Below, piece by piece: positions 35,117-44,515 of a DNA stretch of 63,671 nucleotides. The position numbers and the translations under genes were made by a program. The stretch is from IMG/VR virus record IMGVR_UViG_3300023184_002538, positions 1 through 63,671 of that record; one strand, 5' to 3'. This DNA is from a virus. Each line of letters starts with the position of its first letter. Positions within the stretch are counted from its first letter, which is position 1. The notes under the pieces were generated by a model. The model did not search any database and was not told the DNA's origin. It saw nothing but the letters and a program-made list of their open reading frames with translations.

Positions 35117-36585
35117 GTTATAACAGGAACATTATATTGTAAATAAAATTTATGGGCATCGTCAATGTTATTAACCATAGGATGCCCTTTTATGTTTAGG
35201 CTAGTGTTTAACAACATAGGACATCCGGTCTCCTGATACCAATTTTCCAGTAACTGCCTAAACCCCGGGCTATCTGTTTTGCTTACAGTTTGTACCCTAC
35301 TGGTTCCATCTTTGTGTATAATAGCAGGAAACTCATCCGGTTTAGTACAACGAGCAACAAACTGCATATAAGGACTAGCAGTAATACCCTTAGGCATTTC
35401 AAAGTATTCATGTACATGTTCTTCTAATATAGCAGGAGCAAATGGACGGAACTGTTGTCTACGTTTAATAGCATTAACTGTATCTTTAATAGTTGCACCT
35501 CTTGGATCAGCAAGCAGACTACGATGACCTAATGCTCTAGGACCATATTCTGCACGACCACTTGCGACTCCTACTATCTTATCTTTCTTTAGTATATCAA
35601 TAGTTTGACTAACTGGATATGTTGTTCCTATATCTGTTCCTAGGTATGCGCCGGGCCATTTAATATGTTCACCAAAGTATCCTGCCACAGCACCCACAGC
35701 ACTACCTGCATCACCCGGGTTAGGCATTATCCATACGTTATCCCAATCACCTGTTATAGTACTATTGGCTACACAATTAAGAGCACATCCTCCCATAAGG
35801 ATAAGATTATTACTAGATATATTTCTACGGGCCCATGTGCTAATGACTTGTAGTAATTCTGTATATATCTCTTGAGTTGCTGCTGCTATGTCAAACGTAT
35901 CTTGATCGCTGAGCAAATCCATTCTCCATTCTAAACATCCCTTGTGTAGATTTTGTTTAAATGATATCGAAGGACCGTTTATTGTTTTAAAGAAATCTTT
36001 GTATATATCTGCTTTGAGTCTGTTTGCATCACCATATGCTGCCATGCCCATTAATATATATTCTTCTTCGTTGGGCTTCAGTCCACAACGCTGTGTCATG
36101 GCACTAAACCATAATCCTAAACTATTAGGATATTCTTGTGCATATACTTTCTTTAGGTCATTACCTTGCCCATGCCATAGTGTAAGAGTTTCAAACTCTC
36201 CTATACTATCAATTACTACAACTGCTGCATCAGCAAATCCACTTGTGTAATAACCAGCGGCAGCATGGCTGTGATGATGTTTTCCAAAATGTATTTTTTG
36301 AGTTAGATTATATTTGGCAAGATATGTTCTTATATCATTTTCTTGTTCTGTATCACCCTGACCTGCTTTGAGTTGCCTTGCAGTTTTTAGTATAGGATCT
36401 TCATACCAAACTATTAGATCAGGCTGACCATACTGGCCGGCGTCTTCAAGTATACCTGGGCATAAATCTCCGTCATTTTTCTTACCACTATATCTTTCAC
36501 TATGAGCAGCAAATCGTAGATCTTTATCGTGCCACACACTAACGGCAGCATCGTGACTATTAGCACTAATTCCCCAAATAATCAT
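35113..36585 (-). CDS. NodU/CmcH-family carbamoyltransferase
   Basis: A 490-aa protein. The N-terminus is WGISANSHDAAVSV. The metal-binding KHHHSHAAAGYYTSGF (about 102-117), VVVIDSIGE and GGCALNCVANS belong to the Kae1-like ATP domain. GPRALGHRSLLADPR and RFRPFAPAI-type segments (here RQQFRPFAPAIL) belong to the carbamoyl-transfer domain. The family uses carbamoyl phosphate and ATP to carbamoylate a hydroxyl on a sugar or antibiotic. It is somewhat shorter than typical members but both domains are intact. With adjoining glycosyltransferase-like genes, a carbamoylated glycan is the simplest inference. Confidence 0.92.
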   Translation of the reverse strand: MIIWGISANSHDAAVSVWHDKDLRFAAHSERYSGKKNDGDLCPGILEDAGQYGQPDLIVWYEDPILKTARQLKAGQGDTEQENDIRTYLAKYNLTQKIHFGKHHHSHAAAGYYTSGFADAAVVVIDSIGEFETLTLWHGQGNDLKKVYAQEYPNSLGLWFSAMTQRCGLKPNEEEYILMGMAAYGDANRLKADIYKDFFKTINGPSISFKQNLHKGCLEWRMDLLSDQDTFDIAAATQEIYTELLQVISTWARRNISSNNLILMGGCALNCVANSTITGDWDNVWIMPNPGDAGSAVGAVAGYFGEHIKWPGAYLGTDIGTTYPVSQTIDILKKDKIVGVASGRAEYGPRALGHRSLLADPRGATIKDTVNAIKRRQQFRPFAPAILEEHVHEYFEMPKGITASPYMQFVARCTKPDEFPAIIHKDGTSRVQTVSKTDSPGFRQLLENWYQETGCPMLLNTSLNIKGHPMVNNIDDAHKFYLQYNVPVIT

Positions 36586-36998
36586 CTGTATATAAACGGA
36601 TCTCTTTTACGATACTCCGCTAATTTTTTCTTGTACATTACATCTCTAGAAACATCTTTAATTTTATGCCCATGCACTTCAACGATTTTATTATCATCAT
36701 TGAAGGTAATTACATCTAACAGGTGCAATGTTTCTTCAATACCCGGTTGTATCTTAAGTTCAACATATACAATATTTTCTGATGAGGCTGCAGATATGAT
36801 CTCCCCTGGGATTTCTAAATCTTTAATTGAACTAAAAACACGTTTTAATTCATTCAATACTGTTTGTTTTCCTTGGATATCAATTTCCCAATCTACAACA
36901 CGTATATTATCAGCAAACAAATTTTCTAATTCAAGTAGATTCTTTTGTCTAAATGCTTGAATGTATTCCTTGGATAAATTCTCAATAGTTTCACTCAT
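36582..36998 (-). CDS. SnoaL/NTF2-like fold protein
   Basis: A 138-aa protein with an N-terminal helix ENLSKEYIQAFRQKNLLEL, a LFADNIRVVDW strand and a TVLNELKRVF helix, then beta strands including IVYVELKI and LLDVITFNDDNKIVEVHGH. This order fits the NTF2-like cone fold of SnoaL and ketosteroid isomerase families. Such proteins are small isomerases, cyclases or binding subunits. It overlaps both neighbours by 4 bp. Confidence 0.7.
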   Translation of the reverse strand: MSETIENLSKEYIQAFRQKNLLELENLFADNIRVVDWEIDIQGKQTVLNELKRVFSSIKDLEIPGEIISAASSENIVYVELKIQPGIEETLHLLDVITFNDDNKIVEVHGHKIKDVSRDVMYKKKLAEYRKRDPFIYR

Positions 36999-37693
36999 GT
37001 AATATCTCCTCTGTTGACGGTAAACTCTGCGTTCATTGAATGAACATATATACTATTTGAAACAAAATAATGCGCTAAATGAGTATGCAAACAATCTCCT
37101 AGTCCATTCTGTATTTGTTCGGCTGTTGCTAATCGCATATATGGAACTGGTAACAATGTTTTAATTAATGTTTCTGGGGATGACATAAATGCTATATCAT
37201 GTACAGTAACAACAAATGGTAACGGTGGAGCAGTTATCCTTAAATTGCTCACACCATACATATTATTCGGATCTATACTTAATATAAAATTAGGAAACTC
37301 ATCTCCTCGAATTATCAAATCTGGTCTTGTTATTATAACATAATCGTATGAATAACGCAAATTAATTAATGCTGTTATTAACTTTTGCCAATGGTATACT
37401 TGTTTATTTCCCCTATGATCAAAATCAATTTCTTTTTCTATGTTTAGATATTTTGGCTGTTTGCCTATGACTGATAATATTTTATCTGCTGTTATTGATT
37501 CTTTTACGTTAGGATTTGATTCTTTGGTAAAATCTTCTGTAAAAGCAGTATATGCATCGGAATATCTATTTGACATATCCCATGTACTAAAAAATATATC
37601 ATAATCAAAATTATCTAAAAATTTCCAATACTTAAAACACGACGAAAACGTTCTATACTCTCCGCCTATAAGGATTGCCAAACGCTTTTTCAT
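36995..37693 (-). CDS. Glycosyltransferase-like protein of the SG-x-x-R type (1)
   Basis: A 232-aa protein starting MKKRLAILIGGEYRTFSSCFKY, with YDIFFSTWDMSNRY next and YDYVIITRPDLII further on. The same three blocks (a G-E/Q-Y/P-R loop, a FFS/CxxWxx strand and an R-x-D-I/L strand) recur in the proteins at 39283 and 41798. They are common in marine T4-like phages and resemble putative GT-A-type transferases. The R-x-D may correspond to the DxD-like site. Activity not shown. Confidence 0.6.
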   Translation of the reverse strand: MKKRLAILIGGEYRTFSSCFKYWKFLDNFDYDIFFSTWDMSNRYSDAYTAFTEDFTKESNPNVKESITADKILSVIGKQPKYLNIEKEIDFDHRGNKQVYHWQKLITALINLRYSYDYVIITRPDLIIRGDEFPNFILSIDPNNMYGVSNLRITAPPLPFVVTVHDIAFMSSPETLIKTLLPVPYMRLATAEQIQNGLGDCLHTHLAHYFVSNSIYVHSMNAEFTVNRGDIT

Positions 37694-37699
37694 AGATGG

Positions 37700-38485
37700 T
37701 TAAGTTTTAATATTTTCATCGTAGTATTCTCTATACAGAGTTTTTGTATGTTCCTTAACATAAAAGGAAAAATCAAAATTACTAGGTTTAATCATATCGC
37801 TAGTTGATACACTTACAATCTTTTTATTATTTTCAATTGCATCTATAATTAGATCGGCTATTACTTTGTTATTTTCTTCGGAAAAATGAAATTTACGCTG
37901 ACAGTCTAACCAACCAAAATCAAAGTTATTATATGCTTCTTCATTTACTAATTTTAATTCGTGTTTTGCAGCACTAAAAAGATCATCAGTTGTTTGTTCC
38001 ATTGAGTTTTCAAATGCAGGTATAACAATAGTATTAGGTGCAAGTCTCCATAAATTATTTACTAGTAGGTGTTGAACATGTGTCATCATTTCCCAATCGA
38101 CCCAATCTCGCAAATATATCTTAACACTTTTTAATATTTCTAAATGTATTTCTTTTCTAGGATACGGTGGTAACTTTGAAACCCTTTCATGTTCACTATC
38201 GGCCCAAGGCCACCCAAACATGCACATTCCATCTAATGCTTTAACATATAGTCGCTCTGGACTAGTTACTACAAAAATATTTAGATCAAAGTTTTTATGT
38301 TCTCTTAAAAAATGATCGTAACTGAACATAAATGCTGTTCCAGACTTTGCAAAATTAGAAATCGTATGTCCGTGATTTTCTAACAGTTCTCCCCAGGATA
38401 ATCCTTTCTCAGGTCGATCAGTTCCGGTATCTCCCCATTTTGTATTAATACAGGCAAAACTATCGCCATACAGTGCTATTCTCAT
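37700..38485 (-). CDS. SGNH/GDSL-hydrolase-like protein (1)
   Basis: From ATG 38485 (MRIALYGDSFACIN) this is 261 aa; a TTG three codons earlier overlaps the upstream stop. The GDS block lies at the N-terminus, a GTAFMFSYDHF helix follows, and a C-terminal WLDCQRKFHFSEENNK suggests a D-x-x-H-like catalytic pair. SGNH enzymes are esterases or O-acyltransferases that act on glycans and lipids. It is one of four SGNH-like domains in about 5 kb. Confidence 0.68.
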   Translation of the reverse strand: MRIALYGDSFACINTKWGDTGTDRPEKGLSWGELLENHGHTISNFAKSGTAFMFSYDHFLREHKNFDLNIFVVTSPERLYVKALDGMCMFGWPWADSEHERVSKLPPYPRKEIHLEILKSVKIYLRDWVDWEMMTHVQHLLVNNLWRLAPNTIVIPAFENSMEQTTDDLFSAAKHELKLVNEEAYNNFDFGWLDCQRKFHFSEENNKVIADLIIDAIENNKKIVSVSTSDMIKPSNFDFSFYVKEHTKTLYREYYDENIKT

Positions 38486-38486
38486 A

Positions 38487-39293
38487 TTACTCAAAATTAT
38501 TATTTTTTATATGTTCAATTAACCGTTCTGCAGAATCTACATGACCGCCATCGCCGGTATGCAAACTGTTTACAGTATCCGGCCACAATGCGGTACATCT
38601 TCCCCAATCTTGATTAAAAAAGTCTCTAGGTTCATCAACAAGGTTTCTAAAATCAGTATCTGCAGAAAATATAATACAGTTTATTCCTTGTTTTTTAATC
38701 ATACGATATGCCATCAGTATAACTCCGCGATCATATTCTCGTTTAATACCATCGTCAAACACATCAAAGAAGTATTTTTCTATCATTTCTAATTTTTCAA
38801 TTGACTCTGTCCACATGCGTTTGTAATAGTCTGCTTCTTGATTTGCTTTGGCAAATCTTAAGTAATCAGAAAATGCAACCACTTGCTCACTTAATATTTT
38901 TGGAGAATAGTTTGGATTATCTTGGAAATAGAAATCCATTGGCTTATCATGTAATGGTGGAGTATGATAGTGCGGAGGATACAAATGGTAATTTATATCT
39001 AATGCAGACGGTTGGTGTCCAGGTTCTATATTCTTACCAGTCTCTACCCATTCTATTCTATCATAGGATGTTGTGCCTAATATTATTAGATGAGGTTTTG
39101 GACGCATTTTAGCAGCATAAGCACCTTGTAAGTATATAGTAAAATTACTAGCACTTCCACGAGCCAATCTAACTAAATCCCAATCAAAATGTTGAGAAGT
39201 TAATACACCATATGGCTTTGTATGAAGATTGGTACATCCTATTCCATAATTAAAACTGTCTCCGCATACAACCATTAATTTTTTATCTGTCAT
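38487..39293 (-). CDS. SGNH/GDSL-hydrolase-like protein (2)
   Basis: A 268-aa protein with LMVVCGDSFNYGIGC at the N-terminus, LARGSASNFT as the block II Gly/Asn region, LIILGTTSYDR as the block III strand and HTGDGGHVDSAERL as the catalytic D-x-x-H at the C-terminus. Motif order is complete for an SGNH hydrolase. The start overlaps the fusion gene stop by 11 bp. Confidence 0.72.
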   Translation of the reverse strand: MTDKKLMVVCGDSFNYGIGCTNLHTKPYGVLTSQHFDWDLVRLARGSASNFTIYLQGAYAAKMRPKPHLIILGTTSYDRIEWVETGKNIEPGHQPSALDINYHLYPPHYHTPPLHDKPMDFYFQDNPNYSPKILSEQVVAFSDYLRFAKANQEADYYKRMWTESIEKLEMIEKYFFDVFDDGIKREYDRGVILMAYRMIKKQGINCIIFSADTDFRNLVDEPRDFFNQDWGRCTALWPDTVNSLHTGDGGHVDSAERLIEHIKNNNFE

Positions 39294-41058
39294 TGTTATT
39301 CCATTTGTTAATAAGTTTCAGGAACTCATCTTTTTCTAATAATTTATCATATATTTCAGATGCCATTTTAAAATGTGAATTTGGACCTTGATGAGCACAA
39401 TCTCTTGCAATATTCTCTTTGAATTTTTTATACTGTTCTTCAACATATATTTCGTTTTTCATAACTACAGGTATAAAATGTTCTTCTAACTCTTTTGGAT
39501 AGTCAATATTTCCAAAGTCGCCTGCCCAACAACTAAAAAACCAAGGAATATTTTTAGAGTTTAGATAATACTTTATAAAAAGCAAATTCTGAAAATAATC
39601 GTGATAACACTGCCGTAATTCCATAGTTCTTTCTAAATGATCAATTATCTCTTGTTTTTCAATTTCAGAAGGATTTGTAGACTTAGGTTGACCCGGTAAG
39701 AAATCTATAATGTATCCTTCTCCATTGCTATTTGTTGTTATTAGTTCTCTTCTGGTAAGGGGTGGTACCAATATATACACAAGGTCAGGCCTAGCACCTT
39801 TATGTTCTATAGAAACATATACGTATCGTATTGCAGCATCTGCACTAATACCTCCTCTACCTATATTAAATTTAGCAACAGGCAAATTAGTAAATTCAGT
39901 AAATTTATCTGTAAGGAATGTATGCCACAAATGATTTTCCGGCATACCTATTCCTTCAGTAACCGAACAGCCACTCACTAAAACTGTAGGATAATTATAT
40001 GCTTCTTCAAACTCTCGAAGTCCGTTCTCGGGAATTCTAAACCCATATGAATTATGTTGGTACCATATATCAGTTTCTCCATACGTTATATATTTTTTTG
40101 TTTCTCTCCAAAATTTTGTTGTTCTATCAAACGTGTATGGATCATCTGGACATAACCAATAAGATGTAGTATTAATGAATGCCCCTGGTTTAAAATTATA
40201 TTTGTTCCATAAGTTATGACTACTTACATCCTCTGCTGACCTAAATTTAAAATCAGGAGTAACAACTTCCCAAACATTATCTGCCATACTAAAAAATTTC
40301 TTATTTTTTGATTCAAACCACTCTTTGCATTTTAGTTTGGTTTCATTATAATTAATATTTCCAGCACCTCTGCAAGTGCTTCTTGCTATTGTCCACCGAG
40401 AAGGAATATTCATAAACCTATTGTAGTTTAATAAAAAATAATCTGCTAAAAATTTATGAATATCAACTACTGGTCCGGGCGAATATTTTGATGGTGGGTC
40501 TTCATATACATTTTTAAGAAATGGTTTTATTGATATATTAAGAAGTTTTAAAATACTGTTTTGAGTTCCTATAAACATTACATCTGAAACTTTTTGTATA
40601 GTGTCTATAGGAAAAGGTACATTTAATTGCCCTCCACACAGCCCGTATATATCATTATCATCATTTGATGTGTTAAACAAAAAATTTCTAAAAAACTCTT
40701 CATCATAATCTAACACAATATCCGGTCTTATTAGAATAACCCTATCATAAATTATACCAGACTTCTGCATTAATGAAATAACAGAATGCCAACGATCTAT
40801 CATATAACCGTTGTATCCAACTTTCATGTATTCATTTATATCAGCAATATCTAAATCTTTCAATTTAATTAAATTGCGTATTTGTTCTTCACTTATGTGT
40901 TCTTCTATTATAGGCGCTCCAAAACGTTTGTTTACAAATCTACTTTCATTCCACGTAGAAAAATAACAATCTACATTTTGCCATTTTAAAAATGACCAAA
41001 ATTTATGTGCAAATTCAAATTCTCTGTATTCGCCTGATATTAATACTGCAATTTTCAT
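39283..41058 (-). CDS. Fusion of glycosyltransferase-like and SGNH-hydrolase-like domains
   Basis: A 591-aa protein. Residues 1-230 repeat the GT-like blocks MKIAVLISGEYREF, VDCYFSTWNES and VILIRPDIVL. Residues about 355-580 form an SGNH domain with VLVSGCSVTEGIG, FNIGRGGISADAAI, LVYILVPPLTRRE and DCAHQGPNSHFKMA as the C-terminal His block. Between them is a linker of about 120 residues. The neighbours carry the same two domains as separate genes (GT-like at 36995 and 41798, SGNH at 37700, 38487 and 41055), so this looks like a gene fusion of partners. Likely acts in adding and acylating or de-acylating a sugar. Confidence 0.7.
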   Translation of the reverse strand: MKIAVLISGEYREFEFAHKFWSFLKWQNVDCYFSTWNESRFVNKRFGAPIIEEHISEEQIRNLIKLKDLDIADINEYMKVGYNGYMIDRWHSVISLMQKSGIIYDRVILIRPDIVLDYDEEFFRNFLFNTSNDDNDIYGLCGGQLNVPFPIDTIQKVSDVMFIGTQNSILKLLNISIKPFLKNVYEDPPSKYSPGPVVDIHKFLADYFLLNYNRFMNIPSRWTIARSTCRGAGNINYNETKLKCKEWFESKNKKFFSMADNVWEVVTPDFKFRSAEDVSSHNLWNKYNFKPGAFINTTSYWLCPDDPYTFDRTTKFWRETKKYITYGETDIWYQHNSYGFRIPENGLREFEEAYNYPTVLVSGCSVTEGIGMPENHLWHTFLTDKFTEFTNLPVAKFNIGRGGISADAAIRYVYVSIEHKGARPDLVYILVPPLTRRELITTNSNGEGYIIDFLPGQPKSTNPSEIEKQEIIDHLERTMELRQCYHDYFQNLLFIKYYLNSKNIPWFFSCWAGDFGNIDYPKELEEHFIPVVMKNEIYVEEQYKKFKENIARDCAHQGPNSHFKMASEIYDKLLEKDEFLKLINKWNNNDR

Positions 41059-41795
41059 AAGTCTGAGTTATCAAATAAATTATTTTGATTTATATAATCT
41101 AACAAGTGGGTTGCCCACAACGCATGGCCTTCCTCTAATGGATGAAGCATAGGACCTATTTCACATTTATTAGCAGCAGCAAATGCAGTAAAACTAGGAG
41201 AAACGTAATATCTTTTTTTATATATTTGATCTAATAATTCTTGCTGTAGAACTTTTTTCTGTATATCTTCTTCTATTCCCATTGAACTTGTAATTAGATA
41301 TGGAATTTTATTGGCCTTTAAAAAATTCTGCATACCTAATAATATCATTATGTCAAAAGTAAAATGTCCATAATCATAATTAAAATCTTTTACAAGAACT
41401 TCCCATAAATCGTGATGATGCTTATTAACATTAGATGGAGGTTCCCAAGCATTAAGATGTATATAATAAACACCTTCATTGTTAAAACAAAATTCTCTTC
41501 GTGTAGCATGAGTTAAACTTATATTAACAAATATTTCTTCAGGCTTATATATTTTAAGTTTTTTAGATATATCGTTAATTAGGTTTCTGTAAGCACGTTC
41601 ATTTGAGCCACCAGGACATCCGGTGTTCTGATAATCTTCTATGCCTAATTTATCAGTAATAATACCAGTATAACAATGTTTTCTCTTATATGGAGTAAAC
41701 TGGAATAAATGAATGTTTTCAGATTCCTCTCCCTTTTCGTTTAGTTCGTGCCCAAATACAAATGAATCGCCGGTAGCATAAAACGATTTAATCAT
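41055..41795 (-). CDS. SGNH/GDSL-hydrolase-like protein (3)
   Basis: A 246-aa protein starting MIKSFYATGDSFVFGHEL, with NTGCPGGSNERAYRNLI as block II, IFVNISLTHATRRE as block III and GPMLHPLEEGHALWATHLL with the catalytic His. Overlaps the fusion gene by 4 bp. Substrate unknown. Confidence 0.7.
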   Translation of the reverse strand: MIKSFYATGDSFVFGHELNEKGEESENIHLFQFTPYKRKHCYTGIITDKLGIEDYQNTGCPGGSNERAYRNLINDISKKLKIYKPEEIFVNISLTHATRREFCFNNEGVYYIHLNAWEPPSNVNKHHHDLWEVLVKDFNYDYGHFTFDIMILLGMQNFLKANKIPYLITSSMGIEEDIQKKVLQQELLDQIYKKRYYVSPSFTAFAAANKCEIGPMLHPLEEGHALWATHLLDYINQNNLFDNSDL

Positions 41796-41797
41796 AA

Positions 41798-42583
41798 TTA
41801 GTTTTTATAAAAAGATATAGAATAGTTTGCTATCTGACCGTAGTCAGTTAACGGATTCAAGTTAACAACTTCGGGCCTAAACACAGTTGTTGGAAGATAT
41901 ATAACTCGCAATCTCAAATTCCTATCTTCAGCATAATCAGACATCGACGCACCGGGACCAATCCATTCCCAATCATCTCCTCTAGTTGATATTGAGTTTT
42001 TAGTTAATCGTCTATATAGATCTGATAACATATCCATTGCTGTTGAAGAACCATAGAAGAACTCATCAGATACATTAATCCTGCTAAATTCAAAATCCAT
42101 TCTTGCTTCATTGGTACAAAATATATCAAGATGATTATCTCTATTAGCATAATCGTTTATTGTAAACCTATATGTGGGATCAAATATTATATCATATCTA
42201 GATCTAACAACAAAGTCGTATCTGAAATTGTTTTCAATTTCGTATTGTTTTTTTAGATTGTTAGCACACATCATTGAATATGATAACGAATCCCATGGAA
42301 ATCGCCTGTTGTTAAAAGTACCAACTGATTCAATTGTAAACTTTTTAGGTTTATAAAGATTGATCTTTTCTGTTAACCAATTTACATCCACACTTTCGTC
42401 ACCATCCCAATACACAGGATGTTCATCGGGTTCCGGGTTTGGTTTTTTTCTTTTATAGGTATTATAGTCCCACGAATGACAGAAAAAGTCATAGTCGTGA
42501 TCTCCAGAAAAATATTGTAAAATATTCGGAGCAGAGTAATCTATAGTCCTAGGTTGTCCGCTTAAACAAATCGCTATTCTCAT
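41798..42583 (-). CDS. Glycosyltransferase-like protein of the SG-x-x-R type (2)
   Basis: A 261-aa protein starting MRIAICLSGQPRTIDYSAPN. It has YDFFCHSWDYNTYKRKK and YDFVVRSRYDIIF, the same blocks as the proteins at 36995 and 39283, and a C-terminal GDDWEWIGPGASMSDY. Putative GT-A-type sugar transferase. The start overlaps the previous gene by 35 bp. Confidence 0.62.
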   Translation of the reverse strand: MRIAICLSGQPRTIDYSAPNILQYFSGDHDYDFFCHSWDYNTYKRKKPNPEPDEHPVYWDGDESVDVNWLTEKINLYKPKKFTIESVGTFNNRRFPWDSLSYSMMCANNLKKQYEIENNFRYDFVVRSRYDIIFDPTYRFTINDYANRDNHLDIFCTNEARMDFEFSRINVSDEFFYGSSTAMDMLSDLYRRLTKNSISTRGDDWEWIGPGASMSDYAEDRNLRLRVIYLPTTVFRPEVVNLNPLTDYGQIANYSISFYKN

Positions 42584-43091
42584 AATTTATACATTCAGTT
42601 TTTATTTTAAGTGTTTTTAAAAAATAATAAAAGTCTTCACCTATTGTTCCTAGTTTTCTATCTTTAGGTAGCGTATGCAGTTTTAATCCAAAATTACATG
42701 CTAGGTCAAAGGTAACAGAATTAGAGAAAAATATTTGAGGTGATGCGCCGGTTGATCCTTTTAAAGAAAAGAAATCACCTTTGGCAAAATAAATCTTATC
42801 TTTATTATAGTAGTGTATATTTAATAAAATTTTATGGTTTAAAAAAAGATCAGCAGTATCGTCACTAGTGTCAATTGCTAGACAAACATCAAAATCTTTT
42901 TTATTAATTAATTCAGTTTGTCTCTTTTTAAAGGAAACTTTCCAAAGATTGTTGTATATATCGTTGTCTTCATAATGATTGAAATAGTTAATATTATATA
43001 GATAACTGAGGTTATCTGCACAATACTGTTTTATAACATGTTCGTTAGTGTTTGATATTCCATATAGACATACTGCTAGATCAGGCTTCAT
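42549..43091 (-). CDS. Hypothetical protein, divergent relative of the GT-like family
   Basis: From ATG 43091 (GGGGATAT upstream) this is 180 aa starting MKPDLAVCLYGISN. It shares the first strand and YNINYFNHYED with the GT-like family. It lacks the R-x-D strand pattern in recognisable form (DVCLAIDTSDD may replace it). FAKGDFFSLKGSTGASPQIFF is a distinctive internal segment. It overlaps the radical SAM gene before it by 11 bp. Function unknown. Confidence 0.5.
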   Translation of the reverse strand: MKPDLAVCLYGISNTNEHVIKQYCADNLSYLYNINYFNHYEDNDIYNNLWKVSFKKRQTELINKKDFDVCLAIDTSDDTADLFLNHKILLNIHYYNKDKIYFAKGDFFSLKGSTGASPQIFFSNSVTFDLACNFGLKLHTLPKDRKLGTIGEDFYYFLKTLKIKTECINYENSDLFKRTT

Positions 43092-44514
43092 ATATCCCCG
43101 TTTCAAAATTTCTTATACCATCCTTGTGCAGTTCCATAATTTCAAATACCTTAGGTACTTCAATAGCGTTATACCATGGTGCAATTTCTGGAAATGATTC
43201 TAATATGTTTTTACCTCTACGTTTGTCGTATTGTGTGAAAAAACTTTTAAAATCTACAAGCAATAGTTTTTTATCATCAGGCGCAAATACATGTCCTTTG
43301 TCCAATACTTCTATATAATCAAGGAGACGCTGTATCTGTGCCATCTCTCCGCTTAGAAATAATTTAGAGTCTTTATTTTTATCATACCAAACTTTTAATT
43401 TAGCATGTAGTTCTTTCTTAACATCATCAGGTAATGTAAGCGGACTCATAAAACTTGGCCAACGTAACATATTTAAAGATAGGTTAGGTCTGTGATGTCC
43501 GTACTTGCTCTTTAATTCAATTACATCATCTAAAAATTCTGTTATACTAAACAAACATAGATTGTTGATAGTCATCATAATAGTCAATGCTCTAAAATTA
43601 GCATTTTCTATAAAAGTTGATAGATTGTTACGCCACTGTTTGTAATCTAATCCATCTCTAATATATTCAGCATGGGCTCCAAAACTTTCATTGCTTGTGT
43701 ATAAATCAAATTCTTTGATTGGCAATGTTTTGGTCATGTTGATTAATTTTTCAAGAGCCTTATCACTCATGCCCAAATTACTATTAACTGCAAATCTTAA
43801 ATTCGTAGATTTGTTTTCATGTAGTATATCAACAAATCTCCAGAAGTTTTGACTCACTGTGGCTTCACCTCCGGTAATTCTAATCTCATCTAATGTTTTA
43901 GATAGTTCAGGCCACCATGCAAAGAATGCATCCACATATGGATTGTTTTCCATATGTCTCCCGTTTATCTCTGTCCAACTGCCGTCCGATTGATATGCTC
44001 CACCACCACCTCCCGGTGATGAGAAATTCTGATATGCCCCATTCTTTTCTAAATCTTGTGCCCATGTAGAACTATATCCTGCATTGCAATAACTACAGGC
44101 AAAATTACATTGTCTATCAAAACTTATCTCTAATGTTTTTAAATTAACATCAGCATTCCAGGGTAGATCTTTTAGTTTCTTAATATCTTCTTCACTATAT
44201 ATTTCACTCTTGTATATCCTATCACTAGGATTGTTTCTACCTATTCCTTCAATTTTCCAACAGTAAGAACATTCAGCAGGTTTTGCACCTTCTAGCATCA
44301 TCTTACGCATATTCTTTTTATGATCAGTATTATGTATCGCAGAAGGATTTGTTTTGATCTGTTCTATATCAATAGGATGTGGCAAGGGTAAATGGCAACT
44401 CATAGTTTGCCCACTACCTAAGTGTATACTGGCATTGTACCACTTGGCCGCACAGAAACTAGGACTTATAGAGTTTAGGTTCTTATCACGCCATTCAATT
44501 TGTTCATCACTCAT
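43081..44514 (-). CDS. Radical SAM protein, N-terminal twitch type (12)
   Basis: From ATG 44514 (AAAGGACC upstream) this is 477 aa. The N-terminal twitch has SPSFCAAKWYNASIHLGSGQ with a single Cys at 40 and CSYCWKIEGIG near 82. The radical SAM motif DRQCNFACSYC holds Cys 136, 140 and 143, then ITGGEATV, where A replaces P. A Gly-rich insert FSSPGGGGGAYQ follows the cluster loop. The tail DKRRGKNILESFPEIAPW fits the shared C-terminal motif. A close paralogue of the next gene upstream. Confidence 0.9.
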   Translation of the reverse strand: MSDEQIEWRDKNLNSISPSFCAAKWYNASIHLGSGQTMSCHLPLPHPIDIEQIKTNPSAIHNTDHKKNMRKMMLEGAKPAECSYCWKIEGIGRNNPSDRIYKSEIYSEEDIKKLKDLPWNADVNLKTLEISFDRQCNFACSYCNAGYSSTWAQDLEKNGAYQNFSSPGGGGGAYQSDGSWTEINGRHMENNPYVDAFFAWWPELSKTLDEIRITGGEATVSQNFWRFVDILHENKSTNLRFAVNSNLGMSDKALEKLINMTKTLPIKEFDLYTSNESFGAHAEYIRDGLDYKQWRNNLSTFIENANFRALTIMMTINNLCLFSITEFLDDVIELKSKYGHHRPNLSLNMLRWPSFMSPLTLPDDVKKELHAKLKVWYDKNKDSKLFLSGEMAQIQRLLDYIEVLDKGHVFAPDDKKLLLVDFKSFFTQYDKRRGKNILESFPEIAPWYNAIEVPKVFEIMELHKDGIRNFETGIYEA

Positions 44515-44515
44515 A

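Noticed and set aside
35942-36250. Plus-strand frame of 102 codons
   Set aside because: Antisense to the carbamoyltransferase, which is strongly supported by motifs.
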